NCBI RefSeq assembly: GCF_000526515.1
Contig: NZ_JAGF01000001.1
Coordinates: forward strand, 3,968,001 to 4,032,000
From: Cellulomonas sp. KRMCY2
GTDB lineage: Bacteria > Actinomycetota > Actinomycetes > Actinomycetales > Cellulomonadaceae
Length of the DNA: 64,000 nucleotides
Direction: 5' to 3'
Numbering within the stretch: position 1 is the stretch's first letter; every line of letters starts with the position of its first letter. Positions 46,998 to 55,476 of this stretch are shown in pieces. The notes beneath the pieces are model-generated. The model was given only the letters and a program-made list of their open reading frames with translations, did not search any database and was not told the origin of the DNA. Position numbers and translations under genes: made by a program.

Positions 46998-47957
46998 ATG
47001 GAGGAACGACAGCTCGGCGGGACAGGACTGCGCGTCTCGGCACTGGGGCTCGGCACGCTCACGTGGAGCCGGGACACCGATGAGCACGAGGCGGCCGAGC
47101 AGCTGCACGACTTCGTCGACGCCGGCGGGACGCTCCTGGACACCGCCGCCTCGTACGCGGACGGTGCCGCGGAGGAGCTGGTCGGCTCGCTGCTCGGCCC
47201 GGTGGTCGCGCGCGACGACGTCGTGCTGTGCACCAAGGGTGGGGTGCGCCGGACGCGGGACGGCGGAGTCGTCGACGCCTCACGCGGCGCACTGCTGAGC
47301 TCGCTCGACGAGTCGCTGCGCCGGCTGCGAACCGATCACGTCGACATCTGGCTGGTCCAGTCCCCCGACCCGCGCACGCCCCTCGAGGAGACCGTCGGAG
47401 CGCTGCGGCACGCGCTCGACTCCGGCCGGACGCGCTACGTCGGCCTGTCGAACCACCCGGGGTGGCAGACCGCCCGCGCGGCGTCGCTGCTCGGACCGGA
47501 CCACCGCCTCGCGGCCGTCGAGGTCGAGTACTCGCTGCTCCAGCGCGGGATCGAGCGCGAGGTCGTCCCGGCGGCGGCCGACCTCGGGATCGGCCTGCTG
47601 GCTTGGTCGCCGCTCGGACGTGGCGTGCTGACCGGCAAGTACCGGCGCACGGTCCCGGCGGACTCCAGGGCGGCGTCCGCGCACCTGGCAGGGTTCGTCG
47701 AGCCGTACCTGGGCAAGGAGGCCGCCGGGATCGTCGAGGCGCTCGCGACGGCCGCGGAGGGCCTGGGCTGCAGTCCGCTCGAGCTGGCCCTGGCCTGGGT
47801 TCTGGGACGACCGCAGGTCAGCTCTGCGATCGTCGGCGCCCGGACGGCTCACCAGCTGCGCGCGGCCCTCGAGGTCGACATCCTGCTGCCCGCCGCTATC
47901 GAGGAGGCGCTCGACGAGGTCAGCGCCCCGGCCTTCGGGTACCCCGAGCGACGCTGA
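46998..47957 (+). CDS. Aldo/keto reductase
   Basis: 319 residues, ATG at 46998. It is an NADPH-dependent oxidoreductase of the AKR superfamily with a (beta/alpha)8 barrel. The catalytic tetrad can be read as Asp in LLDTAASYADG, Tyr in the same block, Lys in LCTKGGVRR and the usual His replaced by Gln in IWLVQSPDP. Replacement of His is known in several AKR families. The substrate cannot be inferred. No partner genes are adjacent; the upstream gap carries the 11-bp array. Confidence 0.9.
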   Translation: MEERQLGGTGLRVSALGLGTLTWSRDTDEHEAAEQLHDFVDAGGTLLDTAASYADGAAEELVGSLLGPVVARDDVVLCTKGGVRRTRDGGVVDASRGALLSSLDESLRRLRTDHVDIWLVQSPDPRTPLEETVGALRHALDSGRTRYVGLSNHPGWQTARAASLLGPDHRLAAVEVEYSLLQRGIEREVVPAAADLGIGLLAWSPLGRGVLTGKYRRTVPADSRAASAHLAGFVEPYLGKEAAGIVEALATAAEGLGCSPLELALAWVLGRPQVSSAIVGARTAHQLRAALEVDILLPAAIEEALDEVSAPAFGYPERR

Positions 47958-47983
47958 GCGGGCGGGCCTGGTTCCTGCGGGGG

Positions 47984-48043
47984 GTCGGTTCGCGTCGGGG
48001 GCTCAGTTCGCGCGGGGCTCAGTTCCCGCCGGGCGCTCAGTTC
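47984..48043. repeat. Four degenerate 16-18-bp repeats spanning a stop codon
   Basis: Units of the form CTCAGTTC(C/G)CGC(C/G)GG begin at 48002, 48018 and 48036, with a decayed copy at 47984. On the minus strand each reads GGGAACTGAG or similar. The copy at 48036 contains the TGA of the acidic-protein gene, so the last codons plus the stop have been duplicated into the downstream spacer. Confidence 0.6.
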
Positions 48044-48348
48044 CCGCCGATGTCGAGCTCGGTGCCGTCGAGCAGGTCGTCCTCCATGTCGTCGAGATCG
48101 TCCTCATCGACGTCGTCCTCATCGGAGTCGTCGTCGTCATCCGTCTCGTCGTCGGCGAGGTAGAACGGGAGCGTCTCGCCGTACACGCGGACCAGGGCGT
48201 CGTCGTACGCCTCGAAGGCGTCAGCGAGCACGTCGTACGCGTCGTCGACGGCCGGGTCCTCGTCGCCGCGCCGTGAGCTGACGGCGTGGAAGTGCGCCTC
48301 GAGAGCGGCAAGAAGTCGGTCGAGCGCGGCACGCGGATCATCGGTCAT
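48037..48348 (-). CDS. Small acidic protein of unknown function
   Basis: 103 residues from the ATG at 48348. The first half is helical (RAALDRLLAALEAHFHAV, then DDAYDVLADAFEAYDDALVRVYGETLPFYL). The second half is extremely acidic, a run of Asp/Glu with few other residues from about residue 66 to the C-terminus. Similar short proteins are often named primosomal or hypothetical in actinobacteria; no function is assigned here. TACCGT (48360-48355) is 6 bases before the ATG, so a leaderless mRNA is likely. It is divergent from the DUF5703 gene. Confidence 0.7.
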   Translation of the reverse strand: MTDDPRAALDRLLAALEAHFHAVSSRRGDEDPAVDDAYDVLADAFEAYDDALVRVYGETLPFYLADDETDDDDDSDEDDVDEDDLDDMEDDLLDGTELDIGGN

Positions 48349-48419
48349 GCCCCGACGGTAGCGCCACGGCGTGCACAATGGCACTCGATCGATCTGACCC
48401 GGGCACGGAGGTAGGGACA

Positions 48420-48656
48420 TTGGGCGAGAGCGCGACGATGCGGCAGGTCCGCGACGGCTGGCGAACGCAGGGCGGGCAGTACGAGTACCGCGTCCTGACG
48501 ATCGGGCACACCACGAGCCGCAGCGACGCCCGGCGCCTGCTGACCGAGGAGGCCGAGTACGGCCGGTGGGAGCTGGCCAGGAGCCGGCTCTACGCCGGCG
48601 GCGAGCGCAAGGTCTGGCTTCGCCGCAAGATCATCCGCGTCCGCAGCACCCTCTAG
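48420..48656 (+). CDS. DUF5703 family protein
   Basis: 78 residues from a TTG at 48420, chosen because GGAGG (48407-48411) is 8 bases upstream; an ATG at 48378 would place the ribosome site inside the gene. The core reads YEYRVLTIGHTTSRSDARRLLTEEAEYG, then WELARSRLYAGGERKVWLRRKIIRV, matching the actinobacterial DUF5703 family, which usually sits beside an M20 peptidase gene, as here. It is basic at the C-terminus and soluble. Function unknown. Confidence 0.82.
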   Translation: MGESATMRQVRDGWRTQGGQYEYRVLTIGHTTSRSDARRLLTEEAEYGRWELARSRLYAGGERKVWLRRKIIRVRSTL

Positions 48657-48744
48657 ACCACACCTGGACCACCGTTCCCCCGCGGCCCTCAGCCCTGCGA
48701 GCTGCCGGGTGGGGTCACCCGTCCGACACGCCCGACCGGGTGGG

Positions 48745-50127
48745 TCAGCAGGTCGCGAGAAGGCGGTCGAGGACGCGGACACCGAACTTCAGGGACTCCA
48801 CCGGCACGCGTTCGTCGACGCCGTGGAACATCGCGGAGAAGTCGAGCGAGGTGGGCAGCTGCAGCGGGGCGAACCCGTAGCCGGTGATCCCGAGCCGCGA
48901 GAGCGACTTGTTGTCGGTGCCGCCGGACAGCGTGTACGGCAGGACGGTCGCCCCTGGGTCCTCCGCCTGCAGGGAGGCGACCATGGCGTCGACCAGCCGG
49001 CCCGCGAAGGGCACCTCGAGCGCGACGTCGCGATGGATCTCCTCGACCCGCACGTGCTCGCCGGCCAGCGCGGCGATCGTGGCCCGGGCGGCGGCCTCGT
49101 GACCCGGCAGGAAGCGCGTGTCGATCACTGCCTGCGCGCTGCCGGGGATCACGTTGGCCTTGTAGCCGGCGTCGAGCTGGGTCGGGTTGGCGGTGTTGCG
49201 CGTCGTCGCGCCGACGAACCGGGCGGCCGGGCCGAGGGCGTCGACAAGTCGATCCACACCGTCCGGGTCCTGCGGGTCGAAGGGCAGGCCGGTGAGGTCC
49301 GCGACGCCCTGCAGCAGCGCGTGGACTGTCGGGGTCAGCTGGAGCGGCCAGGGGTGGTTGCCGATCCGGGCCACGGCGGCCGCGAGCATCGTCACCGCGT
49401 TGTCCGGGTTGACCTGGGAGCCGTGCCCGGCGCGCCCGTCGGCCACCAGGCGCAGCCAGCCGATGCCCTTCTCGGCGGTCTGCAGCAGGTAGGCCCGGTG
49501 CGGGGCGCCGCCCGGCACCCCGATCTCCACCGAGAACCCGCCGACCTCGCTGATCGCCTCGGTGGCGCCCTCGAACAGGTCCGGCCGCCGGTCGACCGCG
49601 TACCGCGCGCCGTAGACGCCGCCCGCCTCCTCGTCGGCGAACAGCGCGACGACGACGTCCCGCGCGGGCCGCCGGCCCTCACGAGCCATCTGACGCACGA
49701 CCGCCAGGATCATCGCGTCCATGTCCTTCATGTCCACGGCCCCGCGGCCCCACAGCAGGCCGTCGCGCTCCTCACCCCCGAACGGGTCGACGCTCCAGTC
49801 GGCCGCGGCGGCGGGGACCACGTCGGTGTGTCCGTGCAGGACGAGCGCACCACGCGTGGGGTCGGTGCCGGGCAGCCGCACGACGACGTTCGCACGCCCC
49901 GGCGCCGACTCGAAGAGCTCCGGGGCGAGGCCGACCTCGGTCAGCGAGGCCATCACGTACTCGGCTGCCGCGCGCTCACCGGGACCGGAGCCGTCGCCGT
50001 AGTTCGAGCTGTCGATCCGCAGGAGGTCCTGGCAGATCGGGCCGACCTCGTCCTGCGCGCTGGGGAGCGCGCCGCCGAGGCGGGGCGAGGGGGTCGACGA
50101 ACCGGGCTCACCGGTGGTGGCGGACAT
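48745..50127 (-). CDS. M20-family metallopeptidase
   Basis: 460 residues from the ATG at 50127. A di-zinc peptidase of the ArgE/DapE/CPG2 group: His100 and Asp102 in VLHGHTDVVP, bridging Asp132 in GAVDMKD, Glu166-Glu167 in FADEEAGG, and a late His in AMFHGVDE. A lid/dimerisation domain lies at about 190-340. Members cleave dipeptides or N-acyl amino acids. TACGGT (50140-50135) lies 7 bases before the ATG. Substrate not known. Confidence 0.9.
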   Translation of the reverse strand: MSATTGEPGSSTPSPRLGGALPSAQDEVGPICQDLLRIDSSNYGDGSGPGERAAAEYVMASLTEVGLAPELFESAPGRANVVVRLPGTDPTRGALVLHGHTDVVPAAAADWSVDPFGGEERDGLLWGRGAVDMKDMDAMILAVVRQMAREGRRPARDVVVALFADEEAGGVYGARYAVDRRPDLFEGATEAISEVGGFSVEIGVPGGAPHRAYLLQTAEKGIGWLRLVADGRAGHGSQVNPDNAVTMLAAAVARIGNHPWPLQLTPTVHALLQGVADLTGLPFDPQDPDGVDRLVDALGPAARFVGATTRNTANPTQLDAGYKANVIPGSAQAVIDTRFLPGHEAAARATIAALAGEHVRVEEIHRDVALEVPFAGRLVDAMVASLQAEDPGATVLPYTLSGGTDNKSLSRLGITGYGFAPLQLPTSLDFSAMFHGVDERVPVESLKFGVRVLDRLLATC

Positions 50128-50188
50128 GCGTGTCACCGTACCTGTCGCGTCGGGCCGGACGGTGGGTACCCGCGTCGGCCCCGACCGC

Positions 50189-52288
50189 TCATCCGGCGAG
50201 CCCCCTGCGGGCCAGCAGCGGGCCGATCTCCGGGTCGCGGCCCCGCAGGTCCCGGAACGCGTCCATGACGTCCATCGAGCCCCCACGGGCGAGCAGCCTG
50301 CTCCGGAACGTCTCGCCGTTCTCCCTGGTCAGGCCGCCGTTCTCGGCGAACCAGCCCACGGTGTCCGCGTCGAGCACCTCCGACCAGATGTAGGAGTAGT
50401 ACGCCGCCGAGTAGCCGCCGCCGAAGGCATGGTTGAAGTAGGTGGTCCGGTAGCGCGGCGGGACAGCGTCCAGCCGCACCCCGGCCGCCTCCAGCGCTGC
50501 GGCCTCGAACGCCTCGACCTGGTCGACGTCGTCGGGCACCTGTCCCGGTGCGAGCCGGTGCCAGGCCTGGTCGAGCAGGGCAGCGGCGAGGTACTCGGTC
50601 GTCGCGAAGCCCTCGTTGTACTGGCGCGAGGCGATCATGGTCTCGACCCAGGCGGCCGGCATCGGCTCACCGGTGAGGTGGTGCACCGCGTACCGCTGGA
50701 GGATCGCCGGGGCCCAGGCCCACATCTCGTTGACCTGCGACGGGTACTCGACGAAGTCCCGTGGCACCTCGGTACCGGACTGCGACGGCAGCCGCACGTC
50801 GGAGAGCAGCCCGTGCAGCGCGTGGCCGAACTCGTGGAACAGGGTCACGACCTCGTCCCAGCTGAGCAGGGTCGGCTCGCCGGCCGGGGGCTTGGGGATG
50901 TTCAGGTTGTTCGTGACGACGGGCCGCTCGCCCAGCAGGTGGCTCTGGTCCACGAGGTTGTTCATCCACGCACCACCGCGCTTGGACTCGCGCGTGTACC
51001 AGTCGGCCAGGAACAGCCCGAGCTCGCTGCCGTCGGCGTCGCGGACCTCGAAGACCCGTACCTCCGGGTGGTAGCCGATCAGGTCGGGGCGCTCGGTGAA
51101 CGTGATCCCGTACAGCTGGTTCGCCGCGGCGAACACGCCCTCGTGCACGACGCGCTCGAGCTCGAGGTAGGGACGCAGCACGGCGTCGTCGAGGGCGTAG
51201 CGCTCCTGGCGGACCCGCTCCGCGTAGAACGGCCAGTCCCAGGCCTCGAGCCGGGCACCCGGCACGTCGGCCTGCAGGGCGCGTTCGAGGTCCGCCGCCT
51301 CCCGACGAGCGTTGGCCGCAGCGGCTGGGGCGAGACGCGCGAGCATGCCGGCGACCGCTGCCGTGGTCTTCGCGGTGGCGTCCTCGGCGACGTAGGCGGC
51401 GTGGTGCTCGTAGCCCAGGAGCTCGGCCCGGCGGGCGCGGAGCCGGGCGAGGTCCAGGACGAGCCGGCGGGTGTCGTGCGGCCCACCCCGACCGCCCCGC
51501 GCCACGGAGGCCTCATGGACGCGCCGTCGGACGTCCCGGCGGGTCAGCGACGCGAGGACCGGCTGCTGGCTGGACAGGGTGAGCTCGATCAGGTGACCGG
51601 CGTCGTGGCCACGGTCGGCCGCGGCCTGCCGGGCCGCCGCGATCGCGTCGGCCGGCAGGCCGTCCAGCTCGGCGACGTCCTCGATCAGCAGCGCCGAGGC
51701 GTTGGTGTCGGCGAGCAGCTCGCGACCGAACGTGGTCTCGAGGGTCGTGATGCGGGCGTTGATCTCGCGCAGCTCCGCCTGGACCTCGTCGGGGGCGACC
51801 ACGCCGGCCCGCAGGACGTCACGGCGCAGCGTGTGCAGCAGCCAGGCCGCGTCGGGCGCCGGCGTGACCTCGCCCGCCCCGACGCGGGCCTGCAGGGCCT
51901 CGAGACGGTCGAACAGCCGGCGGTCGAGGTAGATCGCGTCGTGGTGCTCGGACAGGCGCGGCGCGAGCTGTTCCTCGAGCTCGTCGAGGGCCGGGGTGCT
52001 GTCGGCACTCGTGCGGTTGAAGAAGACCGCCGCGACACGGTGCAGCGTGCGGCCGGCCCGCTCGATCGCGAGCAGGGTGTCGTCCTCGTCCGGCGGCCGG
52101 CTGCTCGCCAGGATCAGCTCGATCTCCGCCCGCTCGATCGCCATCCCCGCCTCGAACGCCGGCAGGTAGTGCTCGTCACGGATCGCGGCGAAGTCGGGCA
52201 GCCCGTAGGGCAGCGCCGAGGCGACCGCGAACGGGTTGCCGGGGTCGAGCCGCTCGGTGGCGGACGTGGCACGGGCTTCGCTCGTCAT
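50189..52288 (-). CDS. M3-family metallopeptidase (peptidyl-dipeptidase Dcp type)
   Basis: 699 residues, close to the usual Dcp/oligopeptidase A size. The zinc motif LFHEFGHALH gives two His ligands and the catalytic Glu, with a downstream Glu in VNEMWAWAP as third ligand. The helical N-terminal region and the C-terminal FNHAFGGGYSAAYYSYIWSEVL block are characteristic. It degrades short peptides in the cytosol, a step downstream of proteasomal or Clp products. Its ATG overlaps the stop of the GNAT gene (ATGA), so it is coupled to it. Confidence 0.93.
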   Translation of the reverse strand: MTSEARATSATERLDPGNPFAVASALPYGLPDFAAIRDEHYLPAFEAGMAIERAEIELILASSRPPDEDDTLLAIERAGRTLHRVAAVFFNRTSADSTPALDELEEQLAPRLSEHHDAIYLDRRLFDRLEALQARVGAGEVTPAPDAAWLLHTLRRDVLRAGVVAPDEVQAELREINARITTLETTFGRELLADTNASALLIEDVAELDGLPADAIAAARQAAADRGHDAGHLIELTLSSQQPVLASLTRRDVRRRVHEASVARGGRGGPHDTRRLVLDLARLRARRAELLGYEHHAAYVAEDATAKTTAAVAGMLARLAPAAAANARREAADLERALQADVPGARLEAWDWPFYAERVRQERYALDDAVLRPYLELERVVHEGVFAAANQLYGITFTERPDLIGYHPEVRVFEVRDADGSELGLFLADWYTRESKRGGAWMNNLVDQSHLLGERPVVTNNLNIPKPPAGEPTLLSWDEVVTLFHEFGHALHGLLSDVRLPSQSGTEVPRDFVEYPSQVNEMWAWAPAILQRYAVHHLTGEPMPAAWVETMIASRQYNEGFATTEYLAAALLDQAWHRLAPGQVPDDVDQVEAFEAAALEAAGVRLDAVPPRYRTTYFNHAFGGGYSAAYYSYIWSEVLDADTVGWFAENGGLTRENGETFRSRLLARGGSMDVMDAFRDLRGRDPEIGPLLARRGLAG

Positions 52289-52887
52289 CGGGCCATCCTC
52301 TCAGGGGCGTCGTGGGGCCACTCCTCGGTGGGCTGCCGGGAGTCGCCGCGCAGGATCGAGCCCACCCACGCGTCGCGGCGGGTGCCGCGCTGCACCCCGT
52401 CCAGACGCCGGGTGCCCTCGAACCGGAAGCCGGTCCGCCAGACGACCCGACGCGACGGCCAGTTGCCGACGAAGGCCATCCAGGAGACCCGCACGAGGTC
52501 CGGTCCCGCCGGGTCGAAGGCGTGGTCGAGCACGCGCCGCACCGCCCGCACGGCCACGCCCCGGCCGCGGGCCCACGGCGCCACCCAGTAGCCGAGCTCT
52601 GCCGATCCGCAGGTCAGGGAGTCCAGCCCGATCATGCCGAGCAGCCCCGCCTCGCTGCGCGACCCGTCCGGGTCGCGCACGGCCCAGGTCAGCCCGCTGC
52701 CCGAGGCCCAGCCGGGCCCGACGACGTGCAGCAGGAAGCCGTCCGCGTCGGCGGCGGTGTAGGGGCTCGGCACCGTCGTCCACGCCTGGATGTCCGGGTC
52801 CTGGCAGGCGCGCGTGATGGCCCCGACGTCGGCCACGGTCGGCACGCTCAGCAGCAGTCCGTCGGTGCGCAGCTCGGTGGGCTCCAT
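52285..52887 (-). CDS. GNAT-family N-acetyltransferase (RimJ/RimL-like)
   Basis: 200 residues from the ATG at 52887. The fold shows LRTDGLLLSVPTVADVGAITRACQDP at the start, ELGYWVAPWARGRGVAVRAVR with the acetyl-CoA pyrophosphate loop (Q/RxxGxG/A variant RGRGVA), and the late NWPSRRVVWRTGFRFEG block common in RimJ-type ribosomal-protein or small-molecule acetyltransferases. The acceptor is unknown. TAGGGT (52900-52895) is 7 bases before the ATG and its TAG is also the stop codon of the diguanylate cyclase gene. Confidence 0.88.
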   Translation of the reverse strand: MEPTELRTDGLLLSVPTVADVGAITRACQDPDIQAWTTVPSPYTAADADGFLLHVVGPGWASGSGLTWAVRDPDGSRSEAGLLGMIGLDSLTCGSAELGYWVAPWARGRGVAVRAVRRVLDHAFDPAGPDLVRVSWMAFVGNWPSRRVVWRTGFRFEGTRRLDGVQRGTRRDAWVGSILRGDSRQPTEEWPHDAPERMAR

Positions 52888-52897
52888 CCGCGCCACC

Positions 52898-54196
52898 CTA
52901 GGCGGTGACGGTGCGCGCGCGCCCGCTCCCTTTTGCCCGGTACATCGCCTCGTCCGCCCGCGCGAGGATCGTCCCGGGGCGGTCGCCGTCGTGATGCTCG
53001 GTGACACCGGCGCTGAAGGTCAGCGAGACAGCCGGCTCGGCGAACTGCGTCTCACGGCACACGACGTGGAGCCGATCGAGCGCGGCGGCGGCCTCGGTGG
53101 CCGTCGTCTCCGGCATCAGGACGACGAACTCCTCACCGCCGCTGCGGCCCACCTGGTCGGGGGCCCGGACGAATCGCGCGAGCAGCTGGGCGAACCCGGC
53201 CAGGGTGGCATCGCCGACCGGGTGCCCGTGCGCGTCGTTGACGGCCTTGAAGTGATCGAGGTCGATGACCGCGACCGAGAGCGGTCGCCCGTACCGCGCA
53301 GCCGTGCGGGTCGCGCGGTCCATCGCCTCCATGATCCCTCGGTGGTTCAGCACCCCGGTCAGCGAGTCGTGGAAGGCCATCTCGGCGAGCGCCTCGTTCG
53401 CCCTGGCGAGGTCGGACTCCAGGGTCTTCCGATCGGTGATGTCCACCGCGAAGGTGACGTTCCGGATCCGACCGTCGGAACCGAGCACACGGCACGCGTC
53501 GGCGAGGATCGTCCGGGCGACCCCGTCCTTGCCGACGACCGTCCACTCGCCGCGGATCTCGGAGCCGCGACCGGTGAACTGGTCGTGCAGGGCGGCCGGC
53601 TGTTCCCGTCCCTCGGGCGGGACCACGAGGGTGAACGACCGACCGAGCAGCTCCTCCGCGGGAAAGCCGTAGAGGCGCTCGTAGGCGGGGTTGACGAGCT
53701 CGACGATACCGTCCTGGGTCGTCATGCAGATGCCCACAGGTGTGGCGTCGACGATCGCCTGAGCCTGGCCCACCGAGGAGAGGCTCAGCCCGCCCGGGGT
53801 GTGGCTCGACGAGACGTCGACGAAGCTCGTCACGAGCCGCACGACGCCGCCGTCGTCGTCGTGCACCGGCAGGACCCCGACGCGCAACCACACGAGCTCG
53901 TCCCCGACGCGGTGGCCCACGACCTGGCCGGTGACCTCCTGGCCGTCGCGGAGGGCCAGCACGTCCGGTCGCTCGTCGTCGGGCAGCACCTGTCCTTCGG
54001 GGTCCAGCAGCTCCCACGCGGCAGGTGAGAGGTCCTGACCGACCAGCGGGCCGCGCGCCAGGAGGCGCTGGGCCGTCGGGTTCGCATACTCGACGCGGCC
54101 GTCCGGCGCCTGGTCGACGACACCGACACCGATGCCGTCCAGGACGCGGCCGTACGCACTGACGCCCGCGGCGGCCGGCCCCCACGGGGGGCTCAT
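52898..54196 (-). CDS. PAS-PAS-GGDEF diguanylate cyclase
   Basis: 432 residues. Two PAS domains (about 14-130 and 145-257) are followed by a GGDEF domain with the active-site GGEEF at 353-357. The product-inhibition I-site RxxD is present as RAPD at 344-347, exactly five residues before GGEEF. No EAL domain is fused, so it should make c-di-GMP rather than degrade it. No membrane segment is seen, so the signal would be cytoplasmic. The ATG overlaps the ald stop (ATGA), coupling a second-messenger enzyme to alanine metabolism. Confidence 0.93.
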   Translation of the reverse strand: MSPPWGPAAAGVSAYGRVLDGIGVGVVDQAPDGRVEYANPTAQRLLARGPLVGQDLSPAAWELLDPEGQVLPDDERPDVLALRDGQEVTGQVVGHRVGDELVWLRVGVLPVHDDDGGVVRLVTSFVDVSSSHTPGGLSLSSVGQAQAIVDATPVGICMTTQDGIVELVNPAYERLYGFPAEELLGRSFTLVVPPEGREQPAALHDQFTGRGSEIRGEWTVVGKDGVARTILADACRVLGSDGRIRNVTFAVDITDRKTLESDLARANEALAEMAFHDSLTGVLNHRGIMEAMDRATRTAARYGRPLSVAVIDLDHFKAVNDAHGHPVGDATLAGFAQLLARFVRAPDQVGRSGGEEFVVLMPETTATEAAAALDRLHVVCRETQFAEPAVSLTFSAGVTEHHDGDRPGTILARADEAMYRAKGSGRARTVTA

Positions 54197-55302
54197 CGCA
54201 GGACCGACGCCGACGGGGTCGCGGCCATGCCGTGGGCGTCGGCGACGCCCTGGTGCAGCAGAGCACCGTCGTGGGTCGCCAGGCCCGCCGCCAGGGCGCG
54301 ATCAGCGGCTGCGGCACCGCGCCAGCCCCGGCTCGCCACGGCGAGCAGGTACGGCAGGGTCACGGCCGTCAGGGCGTGCGTCGCGGTGACCGGCACCGCG
54401 CCGGGCATGTTCGCCACGCAGTAGAACACCGAACCGTGCACCAGGTACGTCGGCTCGGCATGCGTCGTCGCCCGGGTGCCCTCGAAGCAGCCGCCCTGGT
54501 CCACCGCGATGTCGACGAGGACCGAGCCCTGGCGCATCCGTCGCACCATGTCGTCGGTGACGACCTTGGGCGCGCGATTGCCGGGCACGAGCACGGCACC
54601 GATCACGAGGTCGGCACCCAGGACCGCCTGCTCGACCGCGTAGGCGCTCGAGGCGATCGTGCGGACCCGGCCGCCGTAGGCCGCGTCGAGCTCGCGCAGC
54701 CGGGACAGGCTGACGTCGAGGATCGTGACCTCGGCGCGCAACCCCACGGCGATGTCGGCCGCGTGCCGACCGGCCACGCCGCCGCCGATGACGACGACCG
54801 AGGCCGGCTCGACCCCCGGCACACCTCCGGGCAGCAGGCCGCGGCCGCCCTGACTGCGCATCAGGTGGTACGCGCCGACCTGCGTGGCCAGACGTCCGGC
54901 GACCTCGCTCATCGGTGCGAGCAGCGGCAGCGAGCCGTCCGCCAGCTGCACCATCTCGTAGGCGATCGCCGTCGTCCCGGCTGCGAGCAGCGCGTCGGTG
55001 CACGGCCTGCTGGCTGCCAGGTGCAGGTAGGTGAACAGGACCTGGTCCCGGCGCAGCAGCGGGTACTCCTGCGGCATCGGCTCCTTGACCTTGCAGACCA
55101 GGTCGGCGGACCACGCGTGTGCGACGTCGACCGTGTGCGCGCCGGCGGCGACGTAGGCGTCGTCGGCGATCCCCGAGCCCTCGCCTGCCCCGGCCTGGAC
55201 CAGCACCTCGTGACCCGCTGCGACCAGCGCATGGACACCGGCCGGCGTCAGCGCGACCCGGTACTCGTGGTTCTTGACCTCGGTGGGTACACCGACCTTC
55301 AT
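54193..55302 (-). CDS. ald: Alanine dehydrogenase
   Basis: 369 residues. It interconverts L-alanine and pyruvate with NAD+/NADH and ammonia. The N-terminal [18 protein letters not shown] (Arg and Lys for substrate) and the NAD-binding [20 protein letters not shown] are typical, as are [13 protein letters not shown] and [18 protein letters not shown] sits just upstream of the ATG. The 174-base gap behind the MBL gene holds two adjacent inverted repeats and should contain its promoter. It is the first gene of ald-diguanylate cyclase, with GNAT and M3 peptidase behind. Confidence 0.96.
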   Translation of the reverse strand: MKVGVPTEVKNHEYRVALTPAGVHALVAAGHEVLVQAGAGEGSGIADDAYVAAGAHTVDVAHAWSADLVCKVKEPMPQEYPLLRRDQVLFTYLHLAASRPCTDALLAAGTTAIAYEMVQLADGSLPLLAPMSEVAGRLATQVGAYHLMRSQGGRGLLPGGVPGVEPASVVVIGGGVAGRHAADIAVGLRAEVTILDVSLSRLRELDAAYGGRVRTIASSAYAVEQAVLGADLVIGAVLVPGNRAPKVVTDDMVRRMRQGSVLVDIAVDQGGCFEGTRATTHAEPTYLVHGSVFYCVANMPGAVPVTATHALTAVTLPYLLAVASRGWRGAAAADRALAAGLATHDGALLHQGVADAHGMAATPSASVLR

Positions 55303-55409
55303 CTCCGCCTCCGCATCGCCGACCGCATCGCCGACCCAGTGAGAATCGCACGTCGGAGCGTGGCGCGACAGACCCTTTCGATTGCCAGATGCACGAGGAT
55401 CTGCGGATT

Positions 55410-55437
55410 CCTAGGGATCTAGGCCGCAAATGTGCGG
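55410..55437. promoter_or_regulatory. Two adjacent inverted repeats upstream of ald
   Basis: CCTAG-GGAT-CTAGG (55410-55423) is followed with no gap by CCGCA-AATG-TGCGG (55424-55437). Each is a 5-bp dyad around 4 bases. They lie 108-135 bases before the ald ATG and 40 bases after the end of the MBL gene, in less GC-rich sequence than its surroundings. They could be operator sites for ald or a weak terminator for the upstream gene. Confidence 0.4.
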
Positions 55438-55476
55438 ACATCGTAGTAGTCGGATCCTCCGGCAGGGCGCTGCCGC

